From Odontocerum albicorne (Eukaryota; Arthropoda; Insecta; Trichoptera; Odontoceridae), in contig OX463864.1 in the NCBI GenBank assembly GCA_949825065.1, positions 18,427,327-18,491,326 on the forward strand: a stretch of DNA of 64,000 nt, read 5' to 3'. The translations under genes and the position numbers were made by a program. The notes under the pieces were generated by a model. It had not been told where the DNA came from and searched no databases. It saw nothing but the letters and a program-made list of their open reading frames with translations. Positions 22,010-33,959 of the stretch are shown here, in pieces (the stretch's first letter is position 1; every line of letters begins with the position of its first letter).

Positions 22010-23855
22010 TATGCCACAGATCAAATCACTTGCATTCAGTGAGATTTTTGTCTCTTCACTAGCCCACTATGTAAACAGATTAATACATTTTTTTTACATT
22101 ACAGTCAAATCGCGTCCTTTATGATTGATTGATTACATAATCGCTAAATCACCAATTATGATATACTGCATTCAGTGAGATTCTCATCCCTTAACTGGCC
22201 CACAATATGAACAGGTAAATTGGCTATTTATATTCCAGATCAATTGGTTGTTTACATTATAGATCTATTGTTTTTTTACATTACAGATCAAATCGCTTAA
22301 TTACAATTTATGATTCACTGCATTCAGTAAGATTCTTGTCCCTTAACTGGTCCACAATATGAACAGATAAATTGTTTTTTTTTTACATTACAGATCGAAC
22401 CGCTTAATCACCATTTATGATTCACTGGATTAAGCGAGATTTTTTTCCCTTAACGGGTCCACAATATGAACAGATTAATTGTTATTTTTACGTTACAGAT
22501 CGAATCGCTTAATCACAATTTATGATTTACTGCATTCAGCGAGATTCTTGTCCCTTAACTGGTCCACGATATAAACAAATAAATTGTTTTTTTTACATTA
22601 CAGATCGAATCGCTTAATCGCCATTTATGATTCACTGCATTTAGTGAGATTCTTGTCCCTTAACTGGTCCACAATATGAACAAATAAATTGTTTTTTTTT
22701 TACATTACAAATCGAATCGCTTAATCACCATTTATGATTCACTGCATTCAGCGAGATTCTTGTCCCTTAACTGGTCCACAATATGAACAGATAAATTGTT
22801 TTTTTTTACATTACAGATCAAATCGCTTAGTTACCATTTATGATTCACTGCATTCAGCGAGATTCTTGTCCCTTAACTGCTCCAAAATATGAACAGATAA
22901 ATTGTTATTACAGATCGAATCTCTTAATCACCATTTATGATTCACTGCATTTAGTGAGATTCTTGTCCCTTAACTGGTCCACAATATGAACAGATAAATT
23001 GTTATTTTTACATTACAGATCGAATCGCTAAATCACCATTTATGATTCACTGCATTCATCGAGATACTTGTCCCTTAACTGGTCCACAATATGAACAGAT
23101 AAATTGTTATTTTTACATTACAGATCGAATCGCTTAGTCACCATTTATGATTCACTGCATTCAGCGAGATTCTTGTCCCTTAACTGGTCCACAATATGAA
23201 CAGATAAATTATTTTTTTACACTACAAATCGAATCGCTTAGTCGCCATTTATGATTCACTGCATTTAGTGACATTCTTGTCCCTTAACTGGTCCACAATA
23301 TGAACAAATAAATTGTTTTTTTTTTACATTACAAATCGAATCGCTTAATAAACATTTATGATTCACTGCATTCAGCGAGATTCTTGTCCCTTAACTGGTC
23401 CAAAATATGAACAGATAAATTGTTATTACAGATCGAATCTCTTAATCACCATTCATGATTCACTGCATTTAGTGAGATTCTTGTCCCTTAACTGGTCCAC
23501 AATATGAACAGATAAATTGTTATTTTTACGTTACAGATCGAATCGCTAAATCACCATTTATGATTCACTGCATTCATCGAGATTCTTGTCCCTTAACTGG
23601 TCCACAATATGAACAGATAAATTGTTTTTTTTTTACATTACAGATCGAATCGCTTAATCACCATTTATGATTCACTGCATTCAGCGAGATTCTTGTCCCT
23701 TAACTGGTCCACAATATGAACAGATAAATTATGTTTTTACACTACAAATCGAATCGCTTAGTCGCCATTTATGATTCACTGCATTTAATGAGATTCTTGT
23801 CCCTTAACGGGTCCACAATATGAACAGATAAATAGTTTTTTTTTCTTCATTGTAA
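22010..23855. repeat. About 107-bp tandem array, about 17 units
   Basis: Each unit has TGATTCACTGCATTCAGCGA, GATTCTTGTCCCTTAACTGG, TCCACAATATGAACAGATAA, a T-run, ACATTACAGATCGAATCGCT. Example starts at 22311, 22418 and 22523 give spacings of 105-107. Left-end units are strongly diverged; the centre is homogeneous. The T-run length varies. Confidence 0.95.
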
Positions 23856-24084
23856 TGTATTGTAGATCAGACGGTTTCGCAAAATCTCCTCTCATGATGT
23901 CTGACGTCAGAGCTGATTGCGCTGCCGATATCAGATTTTTTTAATCACCTGTGTGTAGACGAAAATTTTCGCAACGTTAACGCGAGCATGCGGCGTGGCC
24001 TTGCGCTGTAGTTTTAAAATTATCTTATTTGTCATTTCATATCGATGTTTCATTTTAAGACGTGGATATAAGGTAATGTCATCA

Positions 24085-24265
24085 TCATCATCATCAGCCC
24101 GTCTCCGTCCAAAGTTGAACATAGGCCTCCCCTCTCCTCCATTCTTCTCTTTCCTGGGCACATCGTTTCCAGTTGCTCCCGGCCACTCTTCTAATGCAGT
24201 CTGACCACCGTGTCTGAAGATGGCTCACACTTCTTCCTCCCTGTCTTGGGCGCCACTCAAGCACT
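24085..24265 (-). pseudogene. RTE-like LINE 3' end, second family
   Basis: The minus strand encodes LEWRPRQGGRSVSHLQTRWS, DCIRRVAGSNWKRCAQEREE, W..GEAYVQLWTETG-stop, then a TGATGATGATGATGAT tail. The 5' part is missing. Confidence 0.85.
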
Positions 24266-24374
24266 CTCTCTGATGTAATGTATGTTATATACATACGGAC
24301 AGTGTTACAATTTACAAATTGTATTCGATTATATACATACTCCAACTTACCATCGTCCAATTCAGTTCAGTTTG

Positions 24375-24565
24375 ATCCAATTACCACCCACGTTGTTATG
24401 GGGAACAAAATAAGTCCCCATCCACCGTAATATACGAGTACATACACTAGATGATCTAAATCTTCTTTATTTATTATGGGCGCAACATCGCCTAGTGACA
24501 AAAAAAATACTGCCTAAAGGGACGCATCTTCCGGTGGCGACAAACCCGAGTGTTAAAATAATAGT
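24375..24565 (-). repeat. Dispersed repeat, partner of 19300-19500
   Basis: The inverted copy shares TTTGTCGCCACCGG, ATCTTC..TAGATCATCTAG and CCCCATxCAC blocks. Confidence 0.5.
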
Positions 24566-24633
24566 CATCGTCGTTGCTCAGTCAGGTGTCAGTATATTTT
24601 GTCGTTAAATTTGTCTTACTATAAGTGTCTTTA

Positions 24634-25222
24634 TTATACTTAAGAAAAATGTAGCATGGTCCCTTGACGTTTGAAATGTCATGTCTCAAAGGGGGGGGGG
24701 GGGGGGGGGGTAAATCGTTTTTTTTACAAATCGAATAGTTTTTTTATAAATCGAAAATTTGTTTTTCTCTAAACTGACGTTTTAATTCCTAATTTTCGCT
24801 ATACTGACTTTCTAATGTATTGCATGATTTGCATCTATCTTTAAATAGGCCAAGTTCCGCTATGAATTAATACTAATTACGAACATTTAATTTTGTGTTT
24901 AAAAAAAATCGAAAATCCAACTATCTTATACCCCAACCCTAGGCAATGCAGACTAACATAGTGACTTTTGACGAACGTCGCCAAATATTATTTGATTTTA
25001 ATAAACTGACATATTTTTGCTAATTTGTAACAAGATGTATTAATTTGTCATTATTGTTAGTTTTGTGTAATGTGTTTACCTAAGTAACTTGCTATTTATT
25101 AGAATCGAGGCTTATATTAAAGTTGATAAAATAATTAAAATTACTGAATGTCGTTACAAGGTTGTATTGAGGCAAATTTGTGTAACGTCACAGGGGCCAT
25201 GCTACATTTTCTTTAGTATAGT
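24634..25222. mobile_element. TIR miniature element, copy 1, with G20 tract
   Basis: The ends are inverted: TATACTTAAGAAAAATGTAG.. and ..CTACATTTTCTTTAGTATA. The body matches the minus strand of 53842-54392 over its whole length. A run of 20 G (24691-24710) replaces GGGATGGGG of the other copy. No coding. Confidence 0.85.
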
Positions 25223-25249
25223 ACATGATATATAAAGGATTAAGACCTG

Positions 25250-25480
25250 GTGTTCAAACAGCCTAGCAAGTGGCCAGTACTTTCACAGAAAATCTCAAAT
25301 ACAGTAAAATTATCCTTTACGCCACTAGATCAGAGTAGCCAACCGGTTCGAAGATGAACCGATGTAAGGCTGAGTGGAGTTCCATTCGGAAATTATTGAG
25401 TCGATTGTCATCACAGTACCATGAAATGTGATATTTGATTTGATCCAGATGGCCGCAAAAATTGCATCGGAGCGAAGGGA
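25250..25480 (-). mobile_element. SINE-like repeat, partner of 18990-19215
   Basis: The inverted copy shares ACCGGTTCGAAGATGAACCG (the + sequence here) and GATCCAGATGGCCGCAAAAA. Confidence 0.6.
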
Positions 25481-27359
25481 CAAGATTTATGCTAAATAGT
25501 TTGCCATTAAAGCTCTCATGGTCTGAGAGAAATTGGGTAGTCCAACACTCACGGCTGTACCCAAGCTATTGGACTGCCCTACAAGTGTTAATTCTCGAGA
25601 AATCTTTGTTTTGTCTTCCGTGTTGTTTAAGCGCGGATCTTGTTCCATTTCTTAGTAAGATGTAAAAAAAAATCATATTATTTTTCATCAGAAATGAACG
25701 ACCTCCATGGCTTAGTTGGAAAGATGTCTGCCTTTCAGCCCGAGAGCTCCAAATCCTGGGTCCAAATGTTTTCAAATTAAAGCTCTCATGGTCTGAGAGA
25801 AATTGGGTAGTCCAACAATATTGATGCTAAATAGTTTGCCATTAAAGCTCTCATGGTCTGAGAGAAATTGGGTAGTCCAACAAGATTGATGCTAAATAGT
25901 TTGCCATTAAAACTCTCATGGTCTGAGAGAAATTGGGTAGTCCAACAAGATTTATGCTAAATAGTTTGTCATTAAAGCTCTCATGGTCTGAGAGAAATTA
26001 GGTAGTCCAATAAGATTAATGATAAATAGTTTGTCATTAAAGCTCTCATGGTCTGAGAGAAATTGGGTAGTCCAACACTCACGGGTATACCCAAGCTATT
26101 GGACTGCCCCACAAGTGTTAATTCTCGAGAAATCTTTGTTTTGTCTTCCGTGTTGTTTCAGCGCGGATCTTGTTCCATTTCTTAGTAAGATGTAACGAAA
26201 ATCATATTATTTTTCATCAGAAATGAACGACCTCCGTGGCCTAGTTGGAAAGATGTCTGCCTTTCAGCCCGAGAGCTCCAAATCCTGGGTCCAAATGTTT
26301 TCAAATTAAAGCTCTCATGGTCTGAGAGAAATTGGGTAGTCCAACAATATTGATGCTAAATAGTTTGCCATTAAAGCTCTCATGGTCTGAGAGAAATTGG
26401 GTAGTCCAACAAGATTGATGCTAAATAGTTTGCCATTAAAACTCTCATGGTCTGAGAGAAATTGGGTAGTCCAACAAGATTTATGCTAAATAGTTTGTCA
26501 TTAAAGCTCTCATGGTCTGAGAGAAATTAGGTAGTCCAATAAGATTAATGATAAATAGTTTGTCATTAAAGCTCTCATGGTCTGAGAGAAATTGGGTAGT
26601 CCAACACTCACGGGTATACCCAAGCTATTGGACTGCCCCACAAGTGTTAATTCTCGAGAAATCTTTGTTTTGTCTTCCGTGTTGTTTCAGCGCGGATCTT
26701 GTTCCATTTCTTAGTAAGATGTAACGAAAATCATATTATTTTTCATCAGAAATGAACGACCTCCGTGGCCTAGTTGGAAAGATGTCTGCCTTTCAGCCCG
26801 AGAGCTCCAAATCCTGGGTCCAAATGTTTTCAAATTAAAGCTCTCATGGTCTGAGAGAAATTGGGTAGTCCAACAATATTGATGCTAAATAGTTTGCCAT
26901 TAAAGCTCTCATGGTCTGAGAGAAATTGGGTAGTCCAACAAGATTGATGCTAAATAGTTTGCCATTAAAACTCTCATGGTCTGAGAGAAATTGGGTAGTC
27001 CAACAAGATTTATGCTAAATAGTTTGTCATTAAAGCTCTCATGGTCTGAGAGAAATTAGGTAGTCCAATAAGATTAATGATAAATAGTTTGTCATTAAAG
27101 CTCTCATGGTCTGAGAGAAATTGGGTAGTCCAACACTCACGGGTATACCCAAGCTATTGGACTGCCCCACAAGTGTTAATTCTCGAGAAATCTTTGTTTT
27201 GTCTTCCGTGTTGTTTCAGCGCGGATCTTGTTCCATTTCTTAGTAAGATGTAACGAAAATCATATTATTTTTCATCAGAAATGAACGACCTCCGTGGCCT
27301 AGTTGGAAAGATGTCTGCCTTTCAGCCCGAGAGCTCCAAATCCTGGGTACAAATGTTTT
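25481..27359. repeat. 529-bp higher-order repeat with nested 65-bp units, a SINE head and hairpins
   Basis: Full units start at 25773, 26302 and 26831 and are almost identical; a partial unit occupies 25481-25772. Each unit has five copies of a roughly 65-bp block (GCTCTCATGGTCTGAGAGAA, ATTGGGTAGTCCAACAAGAT, TxATGCTAAATAGTTTGxCA, TTAAA). It then has a near-palindrome GGGTAGTCCAA..TTGGACTGCCC and a tRNA-like SINE head (GACCTCCGTGGCCTAGTTGG..CCGAGAGCTCCAAATCC). Confidence 0.95.
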
Positions 27360-27505
27360 CAAATATACAGAAAGATGTTTAAAAGGCTTGAAGTGAAAGC
27401 AGACATGAACCCTTTTTAACATAAATTGGATTCCACCAGGAAGCGAATCAGTAACCCTCGGACTGAAAGAAAGACATATTACCTAGTAGACCACTGAGGT
27501 TATAT
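27350..27505 (-). mobile_element. tRNA-derived SINE
   Basis: The minus strand begins TAACCTCAGTGGTCTACTAG and has B-box-like GGGTTACTGATTCGC, then a body ending AAACATCTTTCTG, as in the 58677 SINE. It borders the right end of the 529-bp array. Confidence 0.65.
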
Positions 27506-28050
27506 CATTGGAAATGTTGTAATCGCATAATTAAGAGTGTTAAGATGGGGTGACAATGCAGTGCTCTCTGGAAGCTCATGGAACAAGTTCCATTTGATTT
27601 ATTTTTTTCAAATATTCCTTGTATCGATTTTTTTATTATCATACAGCGAATTGTTTTTTTTTTCAATTCCGTAATAGTGAAACTCCGTTAAATGAGGTTC
27701 TGTAAAGCGAGGTATGAGTTTAGATGCCTTCGAGATTGTAGGCGGATGCTTTATATACCATGGCACACAAACGTCTCTTTATCCAAGTTTAAAAAAATAT
27801 AAAAGAATTTGAGTGGCACAATCTGACTTGGAATGACAAGGTCTTTACAGTCTAGTGAACTTAGTATTTTCCATAGCATTGTATGAAGTGGGAACACGAA
27901 TGATAAGAAAGAAGGAAAAAACATGATTGATGCCTTCGTGATCTGGTGTTGGAGGTGTATGCTCCGTTTCACATGGACCGTGAGGCGCAACAACGTCTGT
28001 ATCATCCAAGAATTAGCGATGACCAAAATACTTTGACAGTGTGCAAAATC
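27506..28050. other. Unassigned sequence
   Basis: No recognisable gene or element. Confidence 0.4.
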
Positions 28051-28960
28051 ATATCCTGTTCAACATTAATAAATGTGTCTGTGTATCTTATAGTCGATCG
28101 TTTTCATCAATCCACCATCAGTATACTATACACGGAGTGGCATTAAACAGAGTTTCTGAATTCAAAGATTTGGGCGTAACCTTTGATGTCGGACTCACGT
28201 TCGTTAACCATGTGTCACGTTTGATATCGGACTGTTACAAACTACCCAGTTATATAATGAGAATATCAAGATAATTTAACAGTACCGATATCCTTCGAAA
28301 CTTAAATAATTATCTAATTAGAACCAAATTAGAATATGCATCTACAGTTTGGGCTCCTCATCAGCTCAAATATAAAAACAATATAGAATAAACACAAAAA
28401 AAATCCTAAGATATCTATAATACAGAACACAGGGCAATTATCCAAAATATGCTCACCATGTCGAACTTCTCACGGTGTGTAACTATAGAAGCCTCGAAAC
28501 AGGAAGGCAAGAATCTATTGCGATATTCCTACTTAAGGTTTTTCAAGGTTGCTTTAACTGCCCCGCGATTCTAGAAGCACTAAGTTTATATGTACCTAAT
28601 AAATATAGCCGTGCAAGGAATCACCCTCTGTTCTACATACCAGCTTACAGAACGAATATCATGGCTAAACACTCAGTCACGCGTGGTATAGAGATATTGA
28701 ACCAAGTGAATGACACTGTTGATATATTCTCGGTACCGCCTAGCAGTATGAGAAGAATCCTGGCTGATATTCTTCCTAACGAATAAGCTAACGCTAGAAG
28801 CAGACCTTCTTTGTGTAACAGGAGAAATCCGTGCAAAGTGGATAAAATACCCCTCAAATAACATAAAAAAAGGATCCTGGTATATTCTGAGCATGTTGGC
28901 AAAAATAATAACGAAAGTATGGACAAGCTGATGATCACGGAGACATTGAGGGAAACTGAT
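28051..28960 (+). pseudogene. Jockey-type LINE reverse-transcriptase C-terminal part
   Basis: Broken frames encode INGVALNRVSEFKDLGVTFD-like sequence (VSEFKDLGVTFDVGLTFVNH), TKLEYASTVWAPHQLKYKNN, and later PNKYSRARNHPLFYIPAYRT and NQVNDTVDIFSVPPSSMRR. These are successive late-RT and thumb motifs of Jockey/R1-type elements. At least three stops or frameshifts are present. Confidence 0.8.
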
Positions 28961-29320
28961 CAATAGGAAGGTGTCATATCATACATATTATCATTAAGAA
29001 GTCAACAGGATCCTCTCTAAACATTTCACAGATGATACAATAGCGGAAAAGGTAATTCCTGAAACCAGTGACATAATACACTAGACACGTGGATCACACG
29101 TGAATTTTTACTTTCAATATAAATAAAAGAACTCGTATCTGTATACTCGTATCTCTCTAACTACTGCATTCCACATGGCCCAGGACCTTGGAGTATGGAG
29201 ACAGGTGGCACACCAAGTTCCAGTCATTGCTGAGAACCACGACGCTCTGCATTGAGCACGCGATGAAGATCACGTCATTTCCCTATTGGGATAGGCAGAG
29301 AGGAGATACTGTAGTCAACA
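28961..29320. repeat. Unassigned plus lepidopteran-type repeat fragment
   Basis: 29160-29320 has CCCTATTGGGATAGGCAGAG with a preceding ACGTCATTT, the short repeat seen at 11400. The rest is unassigned. Confidence 0.45.
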
Positions 29321-29730
29321 CCTGCATACTAACATATTACTAGATAACAATGCTTACAACTAAAAAGTGTAAATGTATTGTCAGAAAAATCGCAAGAGTC
29401 GTATGTGAAGGTGCATGGATGAAGATGAGGCGAATCTGTGTCGCGATAAGAATGTCTGGTGCTCTGTCCTCTACGTACCCCGACAGGGACACGACGTGAT
29501 GGTGTGTATGTACTCGTATTTGTTGTCTTCAAACCCACACCGACACGAAAAGATTGCACGAAGTGAATGTAACATGAAAGCATGACCTCAGCATGCACTA
29601 GGAATTTAAATCTATGGCAAGTTATACGAAATTGGTGCGTGCCAAAATATTTTTGATAACTTGAAAAAAAAAAAAAACTGGCACAAATACAATGTTGTGA
29701 TCTACCATTTTGGCAGATCTTAATAATACA
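29321..29730 (-). repeat. Lepidopteran-type repeat fragments
   Basis: TACCCCGACAGGGACACGAC and TGATGGTGTGTATGTACTCG at 29475-29520 parallel 40950-40985 and 43745-43785. An open minus-strand frame (29329-29772) lacks any recognisable domain. Confidence 0.4.
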
Positions 29731-29731
29731 A

Positions 29732-29850
29732 TAGTCCCTCCTTATTCGTGGTTTCACTTTCCGCGGTTTCATTTACCAGAGTTAACATCGATTCGAAAAT
29801 ATTAGGTTGTTTCGAAAGTAATGGCCGATTTTAATCTTATTTGGAAATTA
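29732..29850. mobile_element. Two transposon-end fragments (Tigger-like and mariner-like)
   Basis: TAGTCCCTCCTTATTCGTGG with TTTCCGCGGTTTCA resembles a Tigger-type end. TTAGGTTGTTTCGAAAGTAA at 29802 resembles a mariner end. Confidence 0.5.
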
Positions 29851-29859
29851 ACAGCTTCG

Positions 29860-30405
29860 TAAAAAAAATTGCTGGTGACCTATTGCCAGGCGGCAATCTC
29901 TCTCAATCAGCCAGACCAAAGTAATTAAAGCATGGATGTAAAAAATATTCAAATGATTATTCTTCTTAATGGAATTTATGAGCATACTATATATGCTACA
30001 TAATAAAAGTAAAAGTAAGATATCATCAATCAAAGGAAAAGGAAGGGATGGTGGAGAGGAAAGAAAAAGAAACATCAGGAATGAAACACGTTATATTACT
30101 GAGAGTGAGATATCATCAATCAAAAGGAAAGGAAGGGACGACGGAGAGGAAATGAAAAGAAAAATCATGAATGAAACACGTTATTTTACTGACTAGAAAT
30201 CGGGAGTTTTTTTGTGTCGCTTATTAAAGGCATGCCAAGGTTGGAGCGAGTCTAACATTGGTTTGTAACTGGTTCCAGAGTCTCAATGTATGGACAGTAG
30301 GGGAGGACGAAAGAAATTATAGCGGTGAACTAGGAAGGCCAATAAACAATCTCTGTTTGAGTGTAACGCAAGTTCATGATCGGAAAGACGCAGGCGCTCT
30401 CTTCA
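29860..30405 (-). pseudogene. LINE 3' end with internal 90-bp tandem duplication
   Basis: The minus strand carries the shared tail (CTGGCTGATTGAGAGAGATT..), the 3' UTR and RT remnant. 30015-30195 contains two ~90-bp copies (GATATCATCAATCAAA..GAATGAAACACGTTAT). At 30230-30400 the minus strand retains the 4085-4610 LINE segment (GAGACTCTGGAACCAGTTAC). Confidence 0.65.
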
Positions 30406-30489
30406 AATTTTCAAATTCAATCAAGCATTACTAGAGTAAAAAAACTTTTTTAATCAAAATAAGAGTAATTTGTTTTTAGGCATTTTAGC

Positions 30490-30960
30490 CATTGCATTAT
30501 AAGCTTATTTATGCTTACAGTTTAAAACTCAGGCGGATTAGAATCCAAGAATTCTTCAAAGGTATTTTCTGCTGCTTCTCTGGTATTGAATTTTTGGCGA
30601 TAGATCGGGTGAGTAAGGTAAATGAGGTAATGTTTCATAGGCAAACTCGTTAATTTTTAAAATTGGGATCAATACTGTTAACAAGTGAATCATTGCGATT
30701 GCGCAACAGCAACGAAGAACACACTTCGAAGCGACATTTTTTGGTTATCATTAAGTTCATGTGGAATCCACTTATCAAGTTTTTTTAACTTTCGAATTTG
30801 CTTTAAATATACAAAAATATTAGCAACACTAACACCCAATTTATTTTATCATTTTCGGTACCGTTTTTGCGTGTTTTCTTCCAAGCTTTCAATTCGTCAT
30901 TTTCAACAGTAGCAGGACGTCCTCGACCCTTTTCATATTTAAGGTTTACGTCTCCGTTCC
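30490..30960 (-). pseudogene. mariner transposase remnant, SETMAR/cecropia-like
   Basis: The minus strand encodes GDVNLKYEKGRGRPATVEND (last part GRGRPATVEND), then KKLDKWIPHELNDNQK, RSVFFVAVAQSQ-like sequence and YETLPHLPYSPDLSP. It closes with FEEFLDSNPPEF. Order and motifs follow mariner transposases of the Hsmar1/SETMAR type. The central catalytic part is deleted and the frame shifts several times. Confidence 0.8.
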
Positions 30961-31635
30961 TAAACTAACATAACTAACACTTTTAATATATTTATATAAG
31001 TCGCACACGTCTTCCCATCCATTTATTTACTTATATATATACTGTATTCACTTTTATATTTTATTTTATTCACCATCATTGACATGTGACGACACAACTT
31101 TATGCATATTCTTATTTAATATTATGTATAGACTATCACATTTATTTATGTATTTAATCGTTTTATAATTTCTCATAATCATTCATAAAAACAACATCCT
31201 ATCCTTTCCCGATTCCCAAAAAGATCCAAAAAATATCCACAAATATCACAACAGTCAGCACTTATCCGATGAAGGAGTAAGGTGTCCTACCATTGGACCG
31301 AAACTCCGAATAAGTTATCCACCACTAGTTCGTAAACTTTTCGAACCAATGCCGTTCAAAAGTTTTTCCTACACCCCATGTTTGGTTAACATTGCATGCA
31401 GTTTGAGATGCGTAATGACCCATATTTAAATTCACGCAAAAATATACGTAATTCTTTTTTTTATCAATACCATATCTGAAGGATTAAAGTAATGTAAGGT
31501 TAATGCCTGATATGTTACATACAATCCGTTACATACAAGAGCGTGTACGGCTACATTTTTTCCTGGAAACCGTTAGAGGGTAGATTCAAACGCGAACAGG
31601 TAGCAGAATCTTTCCCCCAAGATGCTTTGTATAGA
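30961..31635. other. Unassigned AT-rich sequence
   Basis: A compact hairpin-rich stretch at 31265-31320 (CCGATGAAGGAGT..GGACCGAAACTCCG) resembles a hammerhead-like core. Nothing else was recognised. Confidence 0.4.
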
Positions 31636-31639
31636 AAAC

Positions 31640-32110
31640 ATATTTCGCCATGAGTGCCGCGTATGCATCACGTTACGAAGCCTTGTTTCTGTGTACACAT
31701 CCGAAAGGACCGAAAATGTCGTATTCAACCGCTGCTAAATATATGAGAAAGTCGAAGACATTTGTAAGTAAGTGGGTGAAACGTTATTTCGACGTAAAAA
31801 GCGTCGATGACCTACCAGATCATAGCACTGCATAGAAAATGACGAAAAATTAGGACAAAGTGGTTTTACGAGTGTTTGAGAAGAATCCTCGTCTATCATT
31901 GCGTAGCGGGCATGCGGTTTTGCGTGAAAAGGGTCTAATTGTGTCATGTAACACTATAAGAAGACGTTTACTAGATCATGGAGTGAAATTTCGAAGCACG
32001 GTGAAGAAACCACTACCGTCCGAAAAACAATTAGAAAAAATACTCACTTGGTCGAAAGAAAATTTAGACCGCGATTGGGACAACGTAACATATGACTCTT
32101 TTACTTGATG
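31640..32110 (+). pseudogene. Tc1/mariner-like transposase, N-terminal DNA-binding half
   Basis: STAAKYMRKSKTFVSKWVKR (HTH 1) is followed after a stop by VLRVFEKNPRLSLRSGHAVL and VSCNTIRRRLLDHGVKFRST (HTH 2), then LPSEKQLEKILTWSKEN and DWDNVTYDSF. The sequence leaves the family just before the first catalytic Asp would be expected. Confidence 0.75.
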
Positions 32111-32475
32111 CCGCTAGGCAAATACCTAGGTTTGCCTAACAGGCAACAGCACAAGAGGCTCTAACTATACGAATGAAACAAATAAGTGAACCGTGGCACT
32201 ATCCATTGAGTTCTTGAAACGTACCCCCGCGAAGGGGTGGACTGCTGTACAATAACAAATCTAAATTCTTTTACCACTATAAAATATTCGTATGTGTTCC
32301 ACATTTACGTAAGTCTACTTGGCTAAATTTGGTAATATTTTTTAATATACGTATGTTATACTCGTATATTATATATTGAATTTAAATATACATATTAAAT
32401 AATCTTATACAATGACTTTGTAATTACTTTGTTATTAATACTACTGCTTTTTTGTATCTGCTCATACATGTTAGT
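32111..32475. other. Unassigned AT-rich sequence
   Basis: No recognisable gene or element. Confidence 0.4.
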
Positions 32476-33115
32476 TTAATCCTTCCTGTTATTAAAGTGT
32501 TTAGAAGCAATGTGTAACTAGAACACATTGATTCTAAAAACTTGAATATCTCTATAAATATAATATAATATAATAAATACTGGGTTCAGATTTTAGGTAT
32601 TCCTTTCGTAATACAATACATTTACGCATTGAATGAAAAAATATTATTAATAATAATTAGCACTTATCGGCCACATCAGAGGTATTTTGTGAAAATCGGG
32701 AATAAATTCACCAATACAATCAACCGTGTGCCAGTGTGTGACGTAGGTATATTCATTCTAAAAAAACCGCTATGGGTGAGGAAGCAACGCTATTCACGTC
32801 TCACTCTACTTCGGTGTGTGAGAACGCAAGAAATAGAATTTAGTTCGCTCGCTTATCTCGCTTTAGTAGCTCGCGGGCTTTCGTTTGAGGTGGTCGCTTC
32901 GCCCGTTTTGTGAACGTCGGCCGATGTTTTTTTTTTCATTTTTTCAGCAATTAAATTTAAATTATTATCACTTTTGACTTCAAATTTAATTAATTTAAGC
33001 GATTGGCTATGAATGTTCTTATTTTTCCGATTTTAAATCGCTCACTTTTACATGTGTATTGAATACACAGCACAGGAACGCGCGGATTTTTTTAGCACAG
33101 GAAGGGAAAGGTTAA
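32476..33115 (-). mobile_element. TTAA-flanked MITE, family A copy (640 bp)
   Basis: TTAA lies at 32476-32479 and 33112-33115, with inverted ends TTAATCCTTCCTGT and ACAGGAAGGGAAAGGTTAA-like. The minus strand is co-linear with 62821-63439 (+). Shared blocks include AAAATCGGAAAAATAAGAAC and AGGAATACCTAAAATCT. TTAA targets suggest piggyBac-type mobilisation (inference). Confidence 0.8.
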
Positions 33116-33569
33116 GATAAAGTTTTGTATATTTATTAATAGTTTTAAGTATTTGTATCAACTTGTGCATGTATTTGTAAAGGACACTGTTTTGTCGTAT
33201 ATTATATTAAATAAATAAATACTCGGTTTGAGTGTTGCATAAAATGTCCCATATATTATGCTAAAATTATTATTTTTATTTATCGTGTCTGTTGCTATAC
33301 ACAGCTGTGCAATTTTGATTATTATTTATGTATCCAATATTGCAGTTAACAAATTATCAAATAATTTGATACAAAGAATTGAAAAATTCCAAGATAACAA
33401 TTAATTATTTTATCTTTTTTGTTTAACAAGTATTTTGTGTGACACGGATTATTATGTACTGAATATGTACTGAATATGTACTGGAAACATCACATATTTT
33501 ATAAAGCGTGTTATTTTTTAAAAACATTTATTATTATTGTTTTTTACTTATATTTTTGTTTTTTTTTTT
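33116..33569. other. Unassigned AT-rich sequence
   Basis: Contains a short triplicated TATGTACTGAA near 33453-33482; otherwise nothing was recognised. Confidence 0.4.
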
Positions 33570-33880
33570 ACTCTCACGTTTATGTGCGGTACATTGTGGG
33601 GTGAATGTTTTTGGTCTGTCTGGAGTGATGAAGTGTGAGGAGTTTGATTTCGCGTGATGTATACATGTGTAATTGAGTGTCACTGTTTGTCAGGCTAATG
33701 AGAATGTGCAATGGGGTTTTATAAATAAAAAAATCGGAAAGAAGTATTAATTTATTTTTTCGTGCTATATGTCCTCAGTGAGATACAGGCAGAAGCCTAG
33801 TTTACTGGGGACACGACAAATGAAAGGCAACAAACCTAGATCCATTAAAATTGTGTGTCCAAATTAAATTACCTGTTTTT
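33570..33880 (+). repeat. Dispersed repeat, partner of 1660-2010
   Basis: See the inverted copy at 1660-2010; the two are co-linear over about 300 bp. Confidence 0.55.
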
Positions 33881-33959
33881 TTACAAATTATGTATATTTT
33901 TTGTCATGTGTAAAACGTCAACGGGGCATTGAAACTAAAGTCAATGGGGCACTAAAACA

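Noticed and set aside
22010..23855. CRISPR array
   Set aside because: The repeats are about 107 bp with no unique spacers, and the genome is animal.
25481..27359. CRISPR-like or regulated repeat array
   Set aside because: Unit structure is continuous satellite with nested subunits; there are no spacers.
29329..29772. 147-residue minus-strand coding frame
   Set aside because: No domain or splice context; it overlaps several short repeat fragments.
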